Part shown: piece after piece, positions 48,569-58,400 of the stretch
How the letters are laid out: each line of letters starts with the position of its first letter
Position numbering within the stretch: the first letter of the stretch is position 1
NCBI GenBank assembly: GCA_002840405.1
Contig: PHAR01000007.1
Coordinates: 62,001-126,000 of the forward strand
From: Deltaproteobacteria bacterium HGW-Deltaproteobacteria-8
Lineage (GTDB): Bacteria; Desulfobacterota; Desulfovibrionia; Desulfovibrionales; Desulfovibrionaceae
Direction of reading: 5' to 3'
DNA length: 64,000 nt
Made by a program: the position numbers and the translations under genes
The notes under the pieces: model-generated
What the model saw: the letters and a program-made list of their open reading frames with translations, nothing else
Database searches by the model: none
Told to the model about the DNA's origin: nothing

Positions 48569-48601
48569 TTTTGACCTACCTCTTTGACCCCGCGCGGTCA
48601 A
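48569..48601 (+). repeat. left subterminal TTGACC motifs (candidate integrase arm sites)
   Basis: TTGACC occurs at 48571 and 48584, 13 nt apart in the same orientation; the second continues as CCCGCGCGG. An inverted copy GGTCAA is at 48596-48601. The right end has the same 13-nt pair at 60803 and 60816. Confidence 0.5.
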
Positions 48602-48667
48602 GATCAAGAGATGTGACGCGACCCCCGTCGGCCAACTGGCATTCCGTGCAGCTGGTATGAAATACTG

Positions 48668-48692
48668 GCCTGTTGTCATCAACTCAACAGGC
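48668..48692 (+). promoter_or_regulatory. hairpin in the rep leader
   Basis: GCCTGTTG (48668-48675) and CAACAGGC (48685-48692) form a perfect 8-bp stem with a 9-nt loop that ends 1 nt before the AGGA ribosome site. It could control Rep synthesis, as leader RNA structures do in ColE2-type replicons. Confidence 0.5.
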
Positions 48693-48702
48693 AGGAAATC
48701 AT

Positions 48703-49764
48703 ATGGGGATTGGCGTTCAGTATTTTTCAGAGTTCCGCGAGCAATTCGAGATTGAGCCGGGTCGCATCCTCGTCAAAACGTTCAAGGATGATCCCGTCAT
48801 CCCTGTGCCCTCGGCGCATGTCGCCGATTACCCGTACATTATCCTGAATCGTGGGGACATTCATTGGGTGCATGTTGATGTTGATATGCCTCGGAGGTCT
48901 CCTGCCTTCGGTGAGACGGAAGCCCATTCCGTCCAGTTCGAAGCTTTCGACACGGCTCAGTTCGAAGCCTTGAACGTTCCCCTCCCCGCTCTCTCTGTTC
49001 TCTCTCGCCGGAGTGTCCACCATTTTTGGCAGCTGGCTACGCCGTTACCTGCGGACCCGACAAGGCTGGCAATACGGTATTATTTAGACGTCCGGCGGAA
49101 TTTGATACGCGCCCTTGGCGGTGACATCGCCTGCCAAGCCATTGGTGTCGGGGCAAAGAACCCTTTTTTCGCAGGAAACCTCGCCGTCCGGTACCCTTCA
49201 AAGCCCTGTGCATTGACCAGCTTACGAGTCCTCACCAGCGCTGAAAATCGTGATGGAGCGGCAGGAAATGCAGAATATGAATACGGCAACCGAAATGTTG
49301 CGACCTTCAAAGCGGCACTCAGATACTTTGGCTCGTGCCGTGGGGCAACGAGCGAAGACTTGTTGGTGTATATCGAGCACTTCCAGTCCCTGCATGAGGC
49401 TGAACCATTAGGTCGCGCAGAAAACCAAAACATTGTCGGGTCAATTCTTAAAAGTTCGAAATATTACAGTTTTCGAGCGGAAAGGAATTATGGCGCGATG
49501 GGTCTGATTACGCTGAAGGGCTCGGGCTTGCCGCCCGAACAAATGCTTGCCAAAATTCGGGCACGCCAATCAGACGGGGCAAAATTCAGCGGGGCACAGC
49601 GTACTGAGAAGGCAAAAAAGGCCATCAAACAGGCCATCTTATCGCTCGCAGCTGGTGGGCAAAAATTGACCGGAGAAAAGATTGCGGCTCACGGCGGCGT
49701 CAGTCTGCGGGTGGTCTGGAAATTTATCAAACTCAAAAACGGTGTAGCGACGTGGAACGACTGA
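48703..49764 (+). CDS. rep: ColE2-type replication protein / primase
   Basis: A 353-residue protein. NRGDIHWVHVDVD, VHHFWQLATPLPAD, RALGGDIACQAIGVGAKNPFF resemble the replicase family of ColE2-like plasmids; NVATFKAALRYFGSCRG to IVGSILKSSKYY resembles the PriCT-1 primase C-terminal domain; a helix-turn-helix-like end (LTGEKIAAHGGVSLRVVWKF) could bind the origin. Rep would prime and start replication of the excised circle. The ATG at 48703 has AGGA upstream. It is the first gene inside the left end, preceded by a leader hairpin and followed by 14-bp repeats. Assignment is by motif pattern, not a database hit. Confidence 0.7.
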   Translation: MGIGVQYFSEFREQFEIEPGRILVKTFKDDPVIPVPSAHVADYPYIILNRGDIHWVHVDVDMPRRSPAFGETEAHSVQFEAFDTAQFEALNVPLPALSVLSRRSVHHFWQLATPLPADPTRLAIRYYLDVRRNLIRALGGDIACQAIGVGAKNPFFAGNLAVRYPSKPCALTSLRVLTSAENRDGAAGNAEYEYGNRNVATFKAALRYFGSCRGATSEDLLVYIEHFQSLHEAEPLGRAENQNIVGSILKSSKYYSFRAERNYGAMGLITLKGSGLPPEQMLAKIRARQSDGAKFSGAQRTEKAKKAIKQAILSLAAGGQKLTGEKIAAHGGVSLRVVWKFIKLKNGVATWND

Positions 49765-49844
49765 CGACTAGAAATTGTGTGTGTTGTCAAGTGCATGAAA
49801 GTTAACAGGACGAATATTAAGAGGGCGGGCAGAGGAGTTCATAT

Positions 49845-49900
49845 TTTGGATCCACGTCTTTGGATCTTTGCCTTTGGATCTTCATCTTTGCATTTTCAGT
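49845..49900 (+). repeat. 14-bp tandem repeats, iteron-like
   Basis: Three units beginning TTTGGATC at 49845, 49859 and 49873, then a degenerate fourth (TTTGCATT, 49887). The period is exactly 14 bp, not a multiple of three, so it is not explained by coding. It lies 80 nt after rep, where an origin would be expected. The rest of 49765-50059 holds no gene. Confidence 0.6.
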
Positions 49901-50059
49901 AGCAAGGGGGAGGGGGGCGCGAGCCCGCGCATCATCCCAGATTTCAGCTGCCCATCGCACAAGCATCTGGCGGGGCTGAGTAGAGGCAGGGGAGAAACGG
50001 CACCATGGCCATGCCGGAAACAATTCTACGGCCACCGCGCCCACATGCTCGGCTACAGC

Positions 50060-52111
50060 TTATTGCGACCTCTTGCCCCTCTTCTCCATGGCCCGTTCCA
50101 GTGCTTTCATGAGTTCTTCCACTTGCACCGGCTTGGCCACATAGTCGTCCAAGCCGGCCTGCAAAAACCGCTCACGGTCTCCGGTCATGGCATAGGCTGT
50201 CATGGCTATTACCGGGACATGTGAGTCCAGAGCACCAGCACTGCCGTTCCTGATTTGCCGCGTGGCTTCTACGCCGTCCATAACGTCCATTTGGACATCC
50301 ATCAACACGCAGTCATATGTGCCCCCACGCAGTGCCTCCAGGGCCTCTACACCATTATTTGCCGTGACGACTTGGTGCCCCTTCTTTTCCAGGGTCAGGC
50401 GGGCACTAAGGCGACTAATCTCTTCGTCCTCAACAAGGAGGATGCGCAGGGGCGCGAGCTTCTCCCCATCAGTGCCAAGCAGTGGCGTAACAGGTACGAG
50501 GTCATGTGCTGAGAGCTTGAACGGAAGCGACAGATACACGGTGGTGCCTATGCCCTCAGTGCTGTCGAAGGTCAAAGTCCCTTCCATGGAATTGACGAGC
50601 CGGAGTGTGATGGCAAGGCCAAGTCCAGCGCCTTGTTGCGACCGGGTGAATTCTTTTGAAACCTGGACAAAAGGTTGGCATATCAGCCCGATCTTATCAT
50701 CTGAAATGCCTATGCCCGTATCACTGACCATGAACAGCAGTCTCGCCATACCCACCGAAGGCGGAGGAAGCGAAGAGACCTCCACTTTCACCTCGCCGTT
50801 GTCAGTGAACTTCATTGCATTGCCGATGAGGTTGAAAAGAATCTGCCTGACACGTATCTCGTCCCCGACAAGCGAGGTGGGGACGTCGGACTCCACGCGT
50901 ATGACAAAGGACAGAGGCTTACTGAAATGTATTGGAGAGAAGGTTTCGCTGAGAGCTGTGAAGATGTTTGACAATATGAAGGGTTGGCTCGATATGGGCA
51001 TCCGCCCAGCTTCTATGCGCGACAGGTCAAGAATGTCTCCCAGCAAACTCGTCAGCCTCAGCCCCGCGCGGAGCGCCATGTCTGTGTAGGCTTCCACCTC
51101 GTTCGGCGCGGCACCCGCCTTGATGAGTTGGAGCATCCCTATCACGCCATTGAGCGGGGTCCGAATTTCATGGCTCATATTGGCCAGAAACTCAGATTTC
51201 GCTTTGTTTGCGGCATTACATTGTTCGGCCCATGCCAGTGCCTCCGCCGCGCGGTCCACCAGTGCCTGCGCCGCTCTTCGGTCGTCCGTTTGGTCGCGGA
51301 AGACCAGAACGACGCCAAGGATTTCACCATCGCTCCCGAAAATTGGCGCAGCTGAATCAGCGATGGGGATTTCCTGACCGTCTCTGCGAATCAGCAGAGT
51401 ATGGTTGGCTAGGCCAATCACAACACCAAGGCGTAACACCTTGGCAACCGGATTTTCAACCGGAACTCTTGTTTCTTCATTGATAATGCGAAAGACCTCC
51501 GTAAGCGGTCTGCCGGTGGCGTCTGCCTTGGTCAACCCAAGAAGATGTTCAGCCGTGGGGTTGAGGAATTCAACACGCCCCTGAGAATCCACCGAAATGA
51601 CGCCATCCCCCACAGCCTGTAACGTCACGCTTTGGAGCTCCAACGTTGCGCGGATTTTGGCATCGGCTAGGCGCAACGCCTCTTCTGACTCCCTACGTGC
51701 TGAATATTCTTTTTCTAAAAGTTCATTTGTTTTCAGAGCAACATATACATTGTGCTGTAATTCCGAGCGGTTTCGAACCACCAATTCACCAATGGCCACC
51801 ATCAAACTGGAGCCCAAGATGAAGGTTGTCAGCCCCAAAATATCCTTGGTGTGCTCAATCTGAAAGGAGTGGACTGGGTCAATAAAAAAGTATGCCGCGA
51901 GCGTGGAGGAAAAGATTATCGCCAGGGTGCCAGGAGCCACGCCACCATATACTGCCGCGAGCATTACGGCGGGGTAAAATGTCAGATAGGGGATATCGTG
52001 ACCAATCCCTCCCAAAAAATAAACCCTAATCCCAAAAGCAATGCTGACGGCAAATATGGAGACCGAATATCGTCTCCAAACAGAAGTCGTCTGTGACAAG
52101 TAATTTTTCAT
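50060..52111 (-). CDS. hybrid sensor histidine kinase
   Basis: A 683-residue membrane kinase. An N-terminal DUF4118-like four-helix membrane region (about 15-110) is followed by a PAS domain (about 165-285), HisKA with the phospho-His in FLANMSHEIRTPLNGVIGM, HATPase (NLIGNAMKFTDNGE, DTGIGI, GLGLAI) and a C-terminal receiver (LLVEDEEIS, LMDVQMDVMDG, MTAYA, KPVQ). No cognate regulator is nearby. It is cargo of the element; its ligand is unknown. The PAS domain lacks an obvious cofactor motif. Confidence 0.9.
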   Translation of the reverse strand: MKNYLSQTTSVWRRYSVSIFAVSIAFGIRVYFLGGIGHDIPYLTFYPAVMLAAVYGGVAPGTLAIIFSSTLAAYFFIDPVHSFQIEHTKDILGLTTFILGSSLMVAIGELVVRNRSELQHNVYVALKTNELLEKEYSARRESEEALRLADAKIRATLELQSVTLQAVGDGVISVDSQGRVEFLNPTAEHLLGLTKADATGRPLTEVFRIINEETRVPVENPVAKVLRLGVVIGLANHTLLIRRDGQEIPIADSAAPIFGSDGEILGVVLVFRDQTDDRRAAQALVDRAAEALAWAEQCNAANKAKSEFLANMSHEIRTPLNGVIGMLQLIKAGAAPNEVEAYTDMALRAGLRLTSLLGDILDLSRIEAGRMPISSQPFILSNIFTALSETFSPIHFSKPLSFVIRVESDVPTSLVGDEIRVRQILFNLIGNAMKFTDNGEVKVEVSSLPPPSVGMARLLFMVSDTGIGISDDKIGLICQPFVQVSKEFTRSQQGAGLGLAITLRLVNSMEGTLTFDSTEGIGTTVYLSLPFKLSAHDLVPVTPLLGTDGEKLAPLRILLVEDEEISRLSARLTLEKKGHQVVTANNGVEALEALRGGTYDCVLMDVQMDVMDGVEATRQIRNGSAGALDSHVPVIAMTAYAMTGDRERFLQAGLDDYVAKPVQVEELMKALERAMEKRGKRSQ

Positions 52112-52411
52112 TTTTCTTGGACCTCATATCGTCCCGGCCACCACCAATGGCTCAAGACTTGGCACTCTTGGAACATTGAGCCTGTTCATAAGCAAAACAT
52201 GTTTACCCCCATAGCAAAAGCCGTGCGTTTTAGCTAGATGTTCAGCCATCAAAAAGGCTCATCAGACGAGGTGCAAAGACCTGCAAGCCAAGGCCATCTC
52301 AGTTGACGTATTCAGCGAATGGCCTCAGGGTCGTTGATAAAATGAAGACCGCCAACACATGTAAATTCAGCCAACCCGATTCCCCCCTGGAATGAAGGCA
52401 CGTGCATCACG
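52112..52411. other. intergenic region between divergent kinase and methyltransferase genes
   Basis: 300 bp of moderate GC that must hold promoters for both divergent genes. I see no strong hexamer pair, repeat or hairpin, and no small gene. Confidence 0.4.
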
Positions 52412-53638
52412 ATGAGTGAGAGTAAAAAGGACAGGGTAGCTGGCCCCCTCAGCCGAAAGGGAGGGGCCAGCGCGCCGCGCCGCAGAGTGTGGAATATTGA
52501 TGAGGAAAAGCGCCATTGGTATCGCGGCATTGCCCAAAAGGCACATGAGGCCAAACGCCGGGGACGTGCTGAGCCCTGCGCTCGGCCTGCACACGAGATA
52601 AACGTGCCGGGCTTGCGGCCCGAGGCTCTTATGCCAGTCATGCCGCCGAGCGGGCTGACCTGTCTCTCCCTGTTCTGCGGAGGGGGCGGTTTGGACATTG
52701 GTTTTGAGGCCGCTGGATTTGTGCATGCCGCTTGCTATGAGATTTTGCCACAAGTCGCTGGAAGCCTGAGCCTGAACCGCCCGAGTTGGGCGGTATATGG
52801 CGGCGAGTCAGGCGATGTCACGCGCCAAATCTGGGGGCAGTTCAGTGGCATCGACGTGATGGTCGGGGGACCGCCTTGCCAACCGTATTCGCAAGCGGGA
52901 CAACAGCACGGGAAAAGCGACGTGCGGGACATGATCCCCACGTACGTGCAGGCCATCAAGGCCGTATCACCAGCTGCGTTCGTTTTGGAAAACGTCCCGG
53001 CGCTCCTCCATGAGAAGTTTAGAGGGCACCTTGATGCCGAGCTGATGCGGCCTCTTGACGGGGCGTATCATCTCCACGTTTTCACGCTGGATGCGGCTTG
53101 GTTTGGGGTTCCTCAGGCCCGGCGACGCGCGTTCATCATTGGTTTCCGGTCACGTTCTCATTTCGACCGGTTCACAAAGCCCAGGCCGACACACCGACTT
53201 CCCTTCGCAAAGCCGGACCTCGTCACTCCCCCGCTCTTCGGCGAACCAGCAGACGCTTTACCGGTCTGTATGGGCGCGCGCCAATCTTTGGGATTGCCAG
53301 AAATCGGATTCGACGCGCTGGCTCCGACCATCAGAAGCGGGATGACAGGGCCGCGCTACACGACATCCGTTGTGAGCGGCCAAGCTAGCCAAAGGCGGTG
53401 GACAGAACTGCAAGTCTGGCCGCACGGTGTCAACCGCACGCGTGCAGGAGCGCAGCTGTTCCCCACCCCGAACGGTTATTTCCGGTTGTCGGTCCCGGAC
53501 TGCGCCGTTCTCCAAGGCTTCCCCGGTGATTGGCGTTTTCCCTCGCAGGCATATCTTGCGCTTGGCATAATCGGAAACAGTGTTTGTCCGCCGGTCGCTT
53601 ACAATCTCGCAAAGGCAATCCGCCGGGCGTTCGGCTGA
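52412..53638 (+). CDS. DNA (cytosine-5) methyltransferase
   Basis: A 408-residue C5-MTase. Motif I LSLFCGGGGLDIGFEAAG, motif IV GGPPCQPYS with the catalytic Cys, motif VI ENVPAL, motif VIII QARRRAF and motif X GNSVCPPVA are all intact; the target-recognition region is short (about 245-330). The first 75 residues are a basic extension before motif I, so a start at about 52631 is possible. No matching restriction gene is adjacent, so it is an orphan MTase protecting the element or modulating host expression. Its target sequence cannot be read off. Confidence 0.9.
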   Translation: MSESKKDRVAGPLSRKGGASAPRRRVWNIDEEKRHWYRGIAQKAHEAKRRGRAEPCARPAHEINVPGLRPEALMPVMPPSGLTCLSLFCGGGGLDIGFEAAGFVHAACYEILPQVAGSLSLNRPSWAVYGGESGDVTRQIWGQFSGIDVMVGGPPCQPYSQAGQQHGKSDVRDMIPTYVQAIKAVSPAAFVLENVPALLHEKFRGHLDAELMRPLDGAYHLHVFTLDAAWFGVPQARRRAFIIGFRSRSHFDRFTKPRPTHRLPFAKPDLVTPPLFGEPADALPVCMGARQSLGLPEIGFDALAPTIRSGMTGPRYTTSVVSGQASQRRWTELQVWPHGVNRTRAGAQLFPTPNGYFRLSVPDCAVLQGFPGDWRFPSQAYLALGIIGNSVCPPVAYNLAKAIRRAFG

Positions 53639-54013
53639 AGGAACGGCCGCCGGATTCTGGGGCCCGTCCAGCTGCGCGACTTGGCCGGACAGAAAACGAA
53701 TGCCTCTAGTGGCCTGAGATGCCCAAGCCAGAAAATTGGCGTGTTAAAGCAAGGAGGAAAAGTTGCTAGGGCCTCTCAGGGCCAGCGAGAGGCCATCCTG
53801 AGGCACTTTTGCGAATGACCTTCCCTCAGAAGCGATTGAGCGGCTCGAAATAGTCCCTACTGCCGCCAGACGAGTGCCCGGCCTCGCACGAAGCGGAGCC
53901 GCAGGATGGTCTGAAATACGTTTCGTGATGTTTTGCGTATGCCCCACGCAAGCACCTGCTACAGGCCCCCTACAAACGCAGGGAAGGGCCAAACCGGCCC
54001 TTCCTTGTCATGT
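53639..54013. other. non-coding stretch with two hairpins
   Basis: 375 bp without a convincing gene. GGCCTCTC (53770-53777) pairs with GAGAGGCC (53787-53794), and an AAGGGCC-AAACC-GGCCCTT hairpin near 53984-54002 lies just past the recombinase stop and may serve as its terminator. Confidence 0.45.
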
Positions 54014-54955
54014 CTACTTGAACCGCGCTCCCAGATACCGCGCAACGACGTCATCACGGTCCGGGCCGTGACCGAGTTCTGCTTTTATGAGTAACCGCGC
54101 ATCTTGATCGAGCTTCCGCCAGTCTGCTCCGGCAAGGTTGATCGCCTCCATGATTGTGCCTCCAGCTGCGGCACAGCGGAAACCGGCGATTCGCTCATAT
54201 CGTTCCTGTGCATACGCATGCCGCAGACCATGCAGAGAGGCACCGCAGCTGGCCTTTGATATCCCTGCGGCGTGAGCCATTGTGTATGCCTTCTTTTCCC
54301 ATTGTCTCTCATTTGAGCTGTCTGGCATGAGATTGCCGTACCGCGAGACATAGCGCTGGGCGTCATGGATTGCCGCAAGAAAGGCCGGGGAGGGTTCAGA
54401 AATCATCCGCTCCCTTCCGCCTTTCGTGCCGTCGCTTATAAACACGCGTCCGTCTGCGAGCAAACAGCGGCTCGGATTGAGCTTGCGCGACTCCTCATGT
54501 CGGAGACCTCCAGTGCGCATGAGGCGCAAATGGATTGCAAATCGGCGCTCGTCTTCTGTCCCATCTTGGAGCTGTCCGAGGGCGACGGCATACACCGCGT
54601 CGGGCACCGAGCGGTTGTGGTTGTCCACGCTTATGCGCGGCCCGACGAGAAGTGATCCATCGGTGGCGCGGAAGTCGTTTGTCGACCGGATGTTGGTATT
54701 CCCGTATGAACGGGCCACCACCCGAACGCCGGAGAGGTATTCCTTGATTGTCGCATTGGTCAGGCCGCGCGCCTGCCATGTTCCCACCACTGCAGCAACA
54801 TGGCCGTTTGTGATGTTCCGCCATGAGCGGACCCCAAGCCCGGCGGCTCGGAGGTCGTGGACAAAGCGTGCGGCTTCAGCGCGGTGCTGGTAACGGGTCT
54901 TTGCGCTCCCAGATAGGCGAGCGCGTCCGACAGCGTAGAGCAATGAATCTCCCAT
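54014..54955 (-). CDS. Integrase_1-type tyrosine recombinase
   Basis: A 313-residue protein with an N-terminal SAM-like DNA-binding domain (about 1-110) and a catalytic domain with LMRTGGLRHEE (first Arg), LHGLRHAYAQERYE (H-x-L-R), a late GH (ELGHGPDRDD) and a Tyr in VVARYLG. This resembles the Phage_int_SAM_2/Integrase_1 group found in integrative conjugative elements. It is unrelated to the larger integrase at the right end. The ATG at 54955 has GGGGG upstream. It may be a cargo recombinase or a relic of a second, nested insertion. Confidence 0.75.
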   Translation of the reverse strand: MGDSLLYAVGRARLSGSAKTRYQHRAEAARFVHDLRAAGLGVRSWRNITNGHVAAVVGTWQARGLTNATIKEYLSGVRVVARSYGNTNIRSTNDFRATDGSLLVGPRISVDNHNRSVPDAVYAVALGQLQDGTEDERRFAIHLRLMRTGGLRHEESRKLNPSRCLLADGRVFISDGTKGGRERMISEPSPAFLAAIHDAQRYVSRYGNLMPDSSNERQWEKKAYTMAHAAGISKASCGASLHGLRHAYAQERYERIAGFRCAAAGGTIMEAINLAGADWRKLDQDARLLIKAELGHGPDRDDVVARYLGARFK

Positions 54956-55452
54956 GTCTGCCCCCAATGCGCAAAGCGCGGTTGATGTTTCTGGCTACTG
55001 CGGGCCTGCTCCAATCGAGGCGGCGCACATCGCCGACCCGTCAGGAGCAAGCCTGAGGATGTTCAATCCGTTGTGCTCCCGACATGACACATCATGCCGA
55101 CGCCCAAGGGCGTTGCCAGAGCCATACGACAAGTCAAAGCCAGAGACATCTCCAAGGGGCTCGTCTATTCGGTTTATAGGTAGAAAAGCGCGTGGTTGAG
55201 CCAAAATGAGTCACCGTCTGTTTTCTTCCTGCCGGAAAAAAACAGACGGTGTGGTGTGGAGAGCCCGGAGGACGCAGTACGCGAGCCCCGAAAATCGATG
55301 TGTCAGACGGCCATAGCTGATGGCGTTGACGTTCCCCCTTTATTTTCGAAACAAAAACAAGGAATAAGAGCCTTGGTCAACCTTACCATAACCCGCGCAG
55401 CGTTTGTCAAGAGGCAAACGAAAGAAAGCGGCTTTATTGTCAGACTGTGAAA
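54956..55452. other. gene-poor stretch with a 13-bp inverted repeat
   Basis: CACCGTCTGTTTT (55212-55224) and AAAACAGACGGTG (55239-55251) form a perfect 13-bp stem, extended inside by TTCC/GGAA. Short frames (for example 54954-55199 plus, 54995-55204 minus) have no clear ribosome site or similarity. The hairpin could be a terminator, a recombination site or a relic end. Confidence 0.45.
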
Positions 55453-58400
55453 TTATGTCGTATGATACACGCCGTCGTCTCCGGCGCGGATGAATCCCTG
55501 CCCTGCAAGCGTGTCCAATACATCTTGGACGCGGGTGCGCGGCGCGCGGGCGAAGGATTTGGCGACGGTTTGCGCGTCCGCCGTGCCGCCCAGAGTTGCC
55601 AGCGCGGCGCGCACGGCCTGGAACTGCTCAAGCAGAGATGACGGCCATGCCAGCTGCTTACTCTTTGCGGCTGGCTTGGCGGGTTTGCGCCCCTTCATGA
55701 CGGGCTTGGCGTCAAATTCGACGCCGAGCTTTGCCTGCGCTGTGGGCTTGGACTTGTCGCGGCACTGGTATTCTGGCCGTAACCAGCGCACAAGCCCGGC
55801 CTGCTCTTCTTCCACGCGCTTGAGATTCAAGGCCACGAGGCGCACCAAAATTTCACCTTCGGCCAGGTCCTTCGGCCAGCCGTAGGCCTCGGCAACGGCG
55901 GCGTCCAACTCGTCATGCAGCTGGCGCAGGACGGCCACAAGGCCATTCTCGTGCGCCTCCCTCTCCTTGCCTGACGGTTCCCTGCCGCTCCGTAGCGCCT
56001 CAAGAGCGTTGTACATGCCTGTCAGGGTCAAATCAGGGTGCAGGGCCTGCCGCGCCTTGCGGTGGCCGTCCAGCCGTTCGCCAAGCTCACGTATGCGGCC
56101 CCGCAGTTCCGGCGTGGGGTCAGGGAAGGGGTATGTTTCGAAGCACGGCGTTTTGTTGTAACGGGAGTCATTGCCAACCCCAAGCCGCCCACCTGCCGCC
56201 AAAGACCAGACGACATGAATCCGGCTTGAGAGCACCCCGAGGTGGAAGGCGTCGGCGCTGGCGACGTTCACAAGCATGTTGTCGGGCAGGATGGACGCAT
56301 CCTGAAAGACGAAGAAGCGGTGCTTGGCCGTTTCCGGCGTCGATATGAAACGCGCCAGGCCTGACAGCGCCAGGCGGAACGTCTCACGCGGTTTACCGAA
56401 AAGCCACCACTTCGTCGCATACTGCGCGGAGTCTTTCGTGCGGCTGGCGCTGGCATCCCGGTCTGGCTTCACCCGTTCAAACACCCACTGATACACTTCC
56501 GGGTAACGGTCCCGCACATCAACGACGGACAGGCCAAGCAGGTCGATGACCAGCACGCCACGAGGTTTGTCGGCGAGGTCACGGCCATGACGATAGGGCC
56601 GGATATGCTTTTCAAGGCCGGGAATGCGCCCAAGCCCCAGCGCGGCGGCTTGTTCCGGCGTGACGATGAAGCCGGAGCCGTGGAGCGAGACGCCCCTACA
56701 GCTCAAATCAGCGTTCGCTGTGAGCGGTCCAGCACCAGCCACATTGGCCCCGATGGTCAAATCGGCATTGATGTGCCCAATCCGTTCGGAAAGGGTCACG
56801 TGGATTTCCGTGCCATCCGTCGACGTCTCGGCCATGACAGTGGACAGGCAACCATCCAGCGCGCCTGGCACGCCGACGGTCATGGCGATGCGCACGGCGG
56901 CACCGTCCGAAGCGTCCACCCACGGGTGATCCGGCACGGCGAAGGCGATGGACAAGGGCGGGTCTGCAGCAAGGTGCCTTTCCGTCACGCGGCGGTTGAA
57001 GACTTGGTTCAGGCTGTTCGTGGTGATGAATCCAAAGCGCCGCGCCTTGCCCGTGCGGACCAGTTCAGCGGCCTTGTGCCACCAATACATGACGAAATCG
57101 CAGGCCTCGGGCAGGCCGGAATACGTCCCCGTGAGGGCCTCGAAGTAGCCGGAGCCCAGCGCCGCGCGCTTCATGCCGCCGCCGATGAAAGGCGGGTTGC
57201 CCACGATGAAATCCGCCTCCGGCCAGGTCGCCGCCACAGGCTTCACACAGACGACCTCGGCCACGCGCGCGGCCTCGTCTGGCACCTCTCGCCCTGTGGT
57301 TGTGTCAAGCTTCCGTGTATGGCCGTCCCAACGGGTGACAGCCTCCCCTGAAGCGTCCAGGGCCGGTCTGAAGCCTTCACAGGCAAGCACGGCGTCTCGG
57401 CTCTCGATATTGTGGAACGTGCGTATGATGGGTTCCGGCGGCGCCACGGTGCCGTGCGTCCGGAAGTGCCATTGCAGGTAGCCGATCCACAGCACCATTT
57501 CCGCAATATGGGCGGCGCGGGGGTTCAGTTCAATGCCCAAGAACTGGTGAGGGTCAACCGTCAGGCCTTGAGCTTCGAGCGGACGCTGGAAGTCCCCATA
57601 GCTCGCGGCCTCGGCAAGCACCTCGCCTTCAAGCCGCTTCATATGCTCCAACGTGACATACAGGAAGTTGCCTGAGCCGCAGGCAGGGTCGAGCACGCGC
57701 AAGGCGCACAGGCGACGCAGGAAAGCGGAAATTTCGGCCTGCGCATCCTTGGGCTTGCCCTGCGCACCGTGCATTGAGGCGGTAGCCTGTACGTCGTGCC
57801 ATTCTTCCCGCAAAGGGGTGATGACCGTCGGAAGCACGAGGCGTTCCACATATGCGCGGGGCGTGTAGTGCGCGCCGAGCTTGTGCCGGTCGCGAGGGGT
57901 CAAAGCCCGCTCAAGCAGGGTCCCGAAAATCGCGGGTTCGACTTCACGCCAATCCGCCTTTGCCGCCGCAAGCAGGATTGCGATTTGCGGCCCTGTGAGG
58001 GCAAGAGCTTGAGGGTTTGCAAAGAGGTTGCCGTTGAACCGTTTGAGACGTTCCCCAAGCGCCGCGGACACGTCGCCCGTGTCCATCGCGGACCAAAGGT
58101 CATGCGCCATGCGGGGGAACACGTCAGGCGCGACGGCGGAACGGGCAAGCAGGTCTTGAAAGCTGTTGGCGGGGAGAAGGCCTACATCTTCGGCGAACAT
58201 TGAGAAAAGGCAACGGATCAGGAATGATGCGACCTGCTCCGGCTTGTGGCCGTCGGCCTCCAGACTCTTCGCCAGCGCGGCCAGATATCCCGCAATTTCC
58301 GTTGTGACCTTTGCCGCACGCCGCGAGGGGTCAAGAGAAAACGGGTCCGTCCAGAGCGCCCGAAAGAGCTCCTGAACTTCTGGGCGCTCAAGGTCGGCAA

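Noticed and set aside
49817-50044. 75-codon minus-strand frame over the 14-bp repeats
   Set aside because: The repeat period is not a multiple of three and no ribosome site is seen.
53744-53992. 82-codon minus-strand frame downstream of the Integrase_1-type gene
   Set aside because: No ribosome site and it covers a hairpin; composition is not protein-like.
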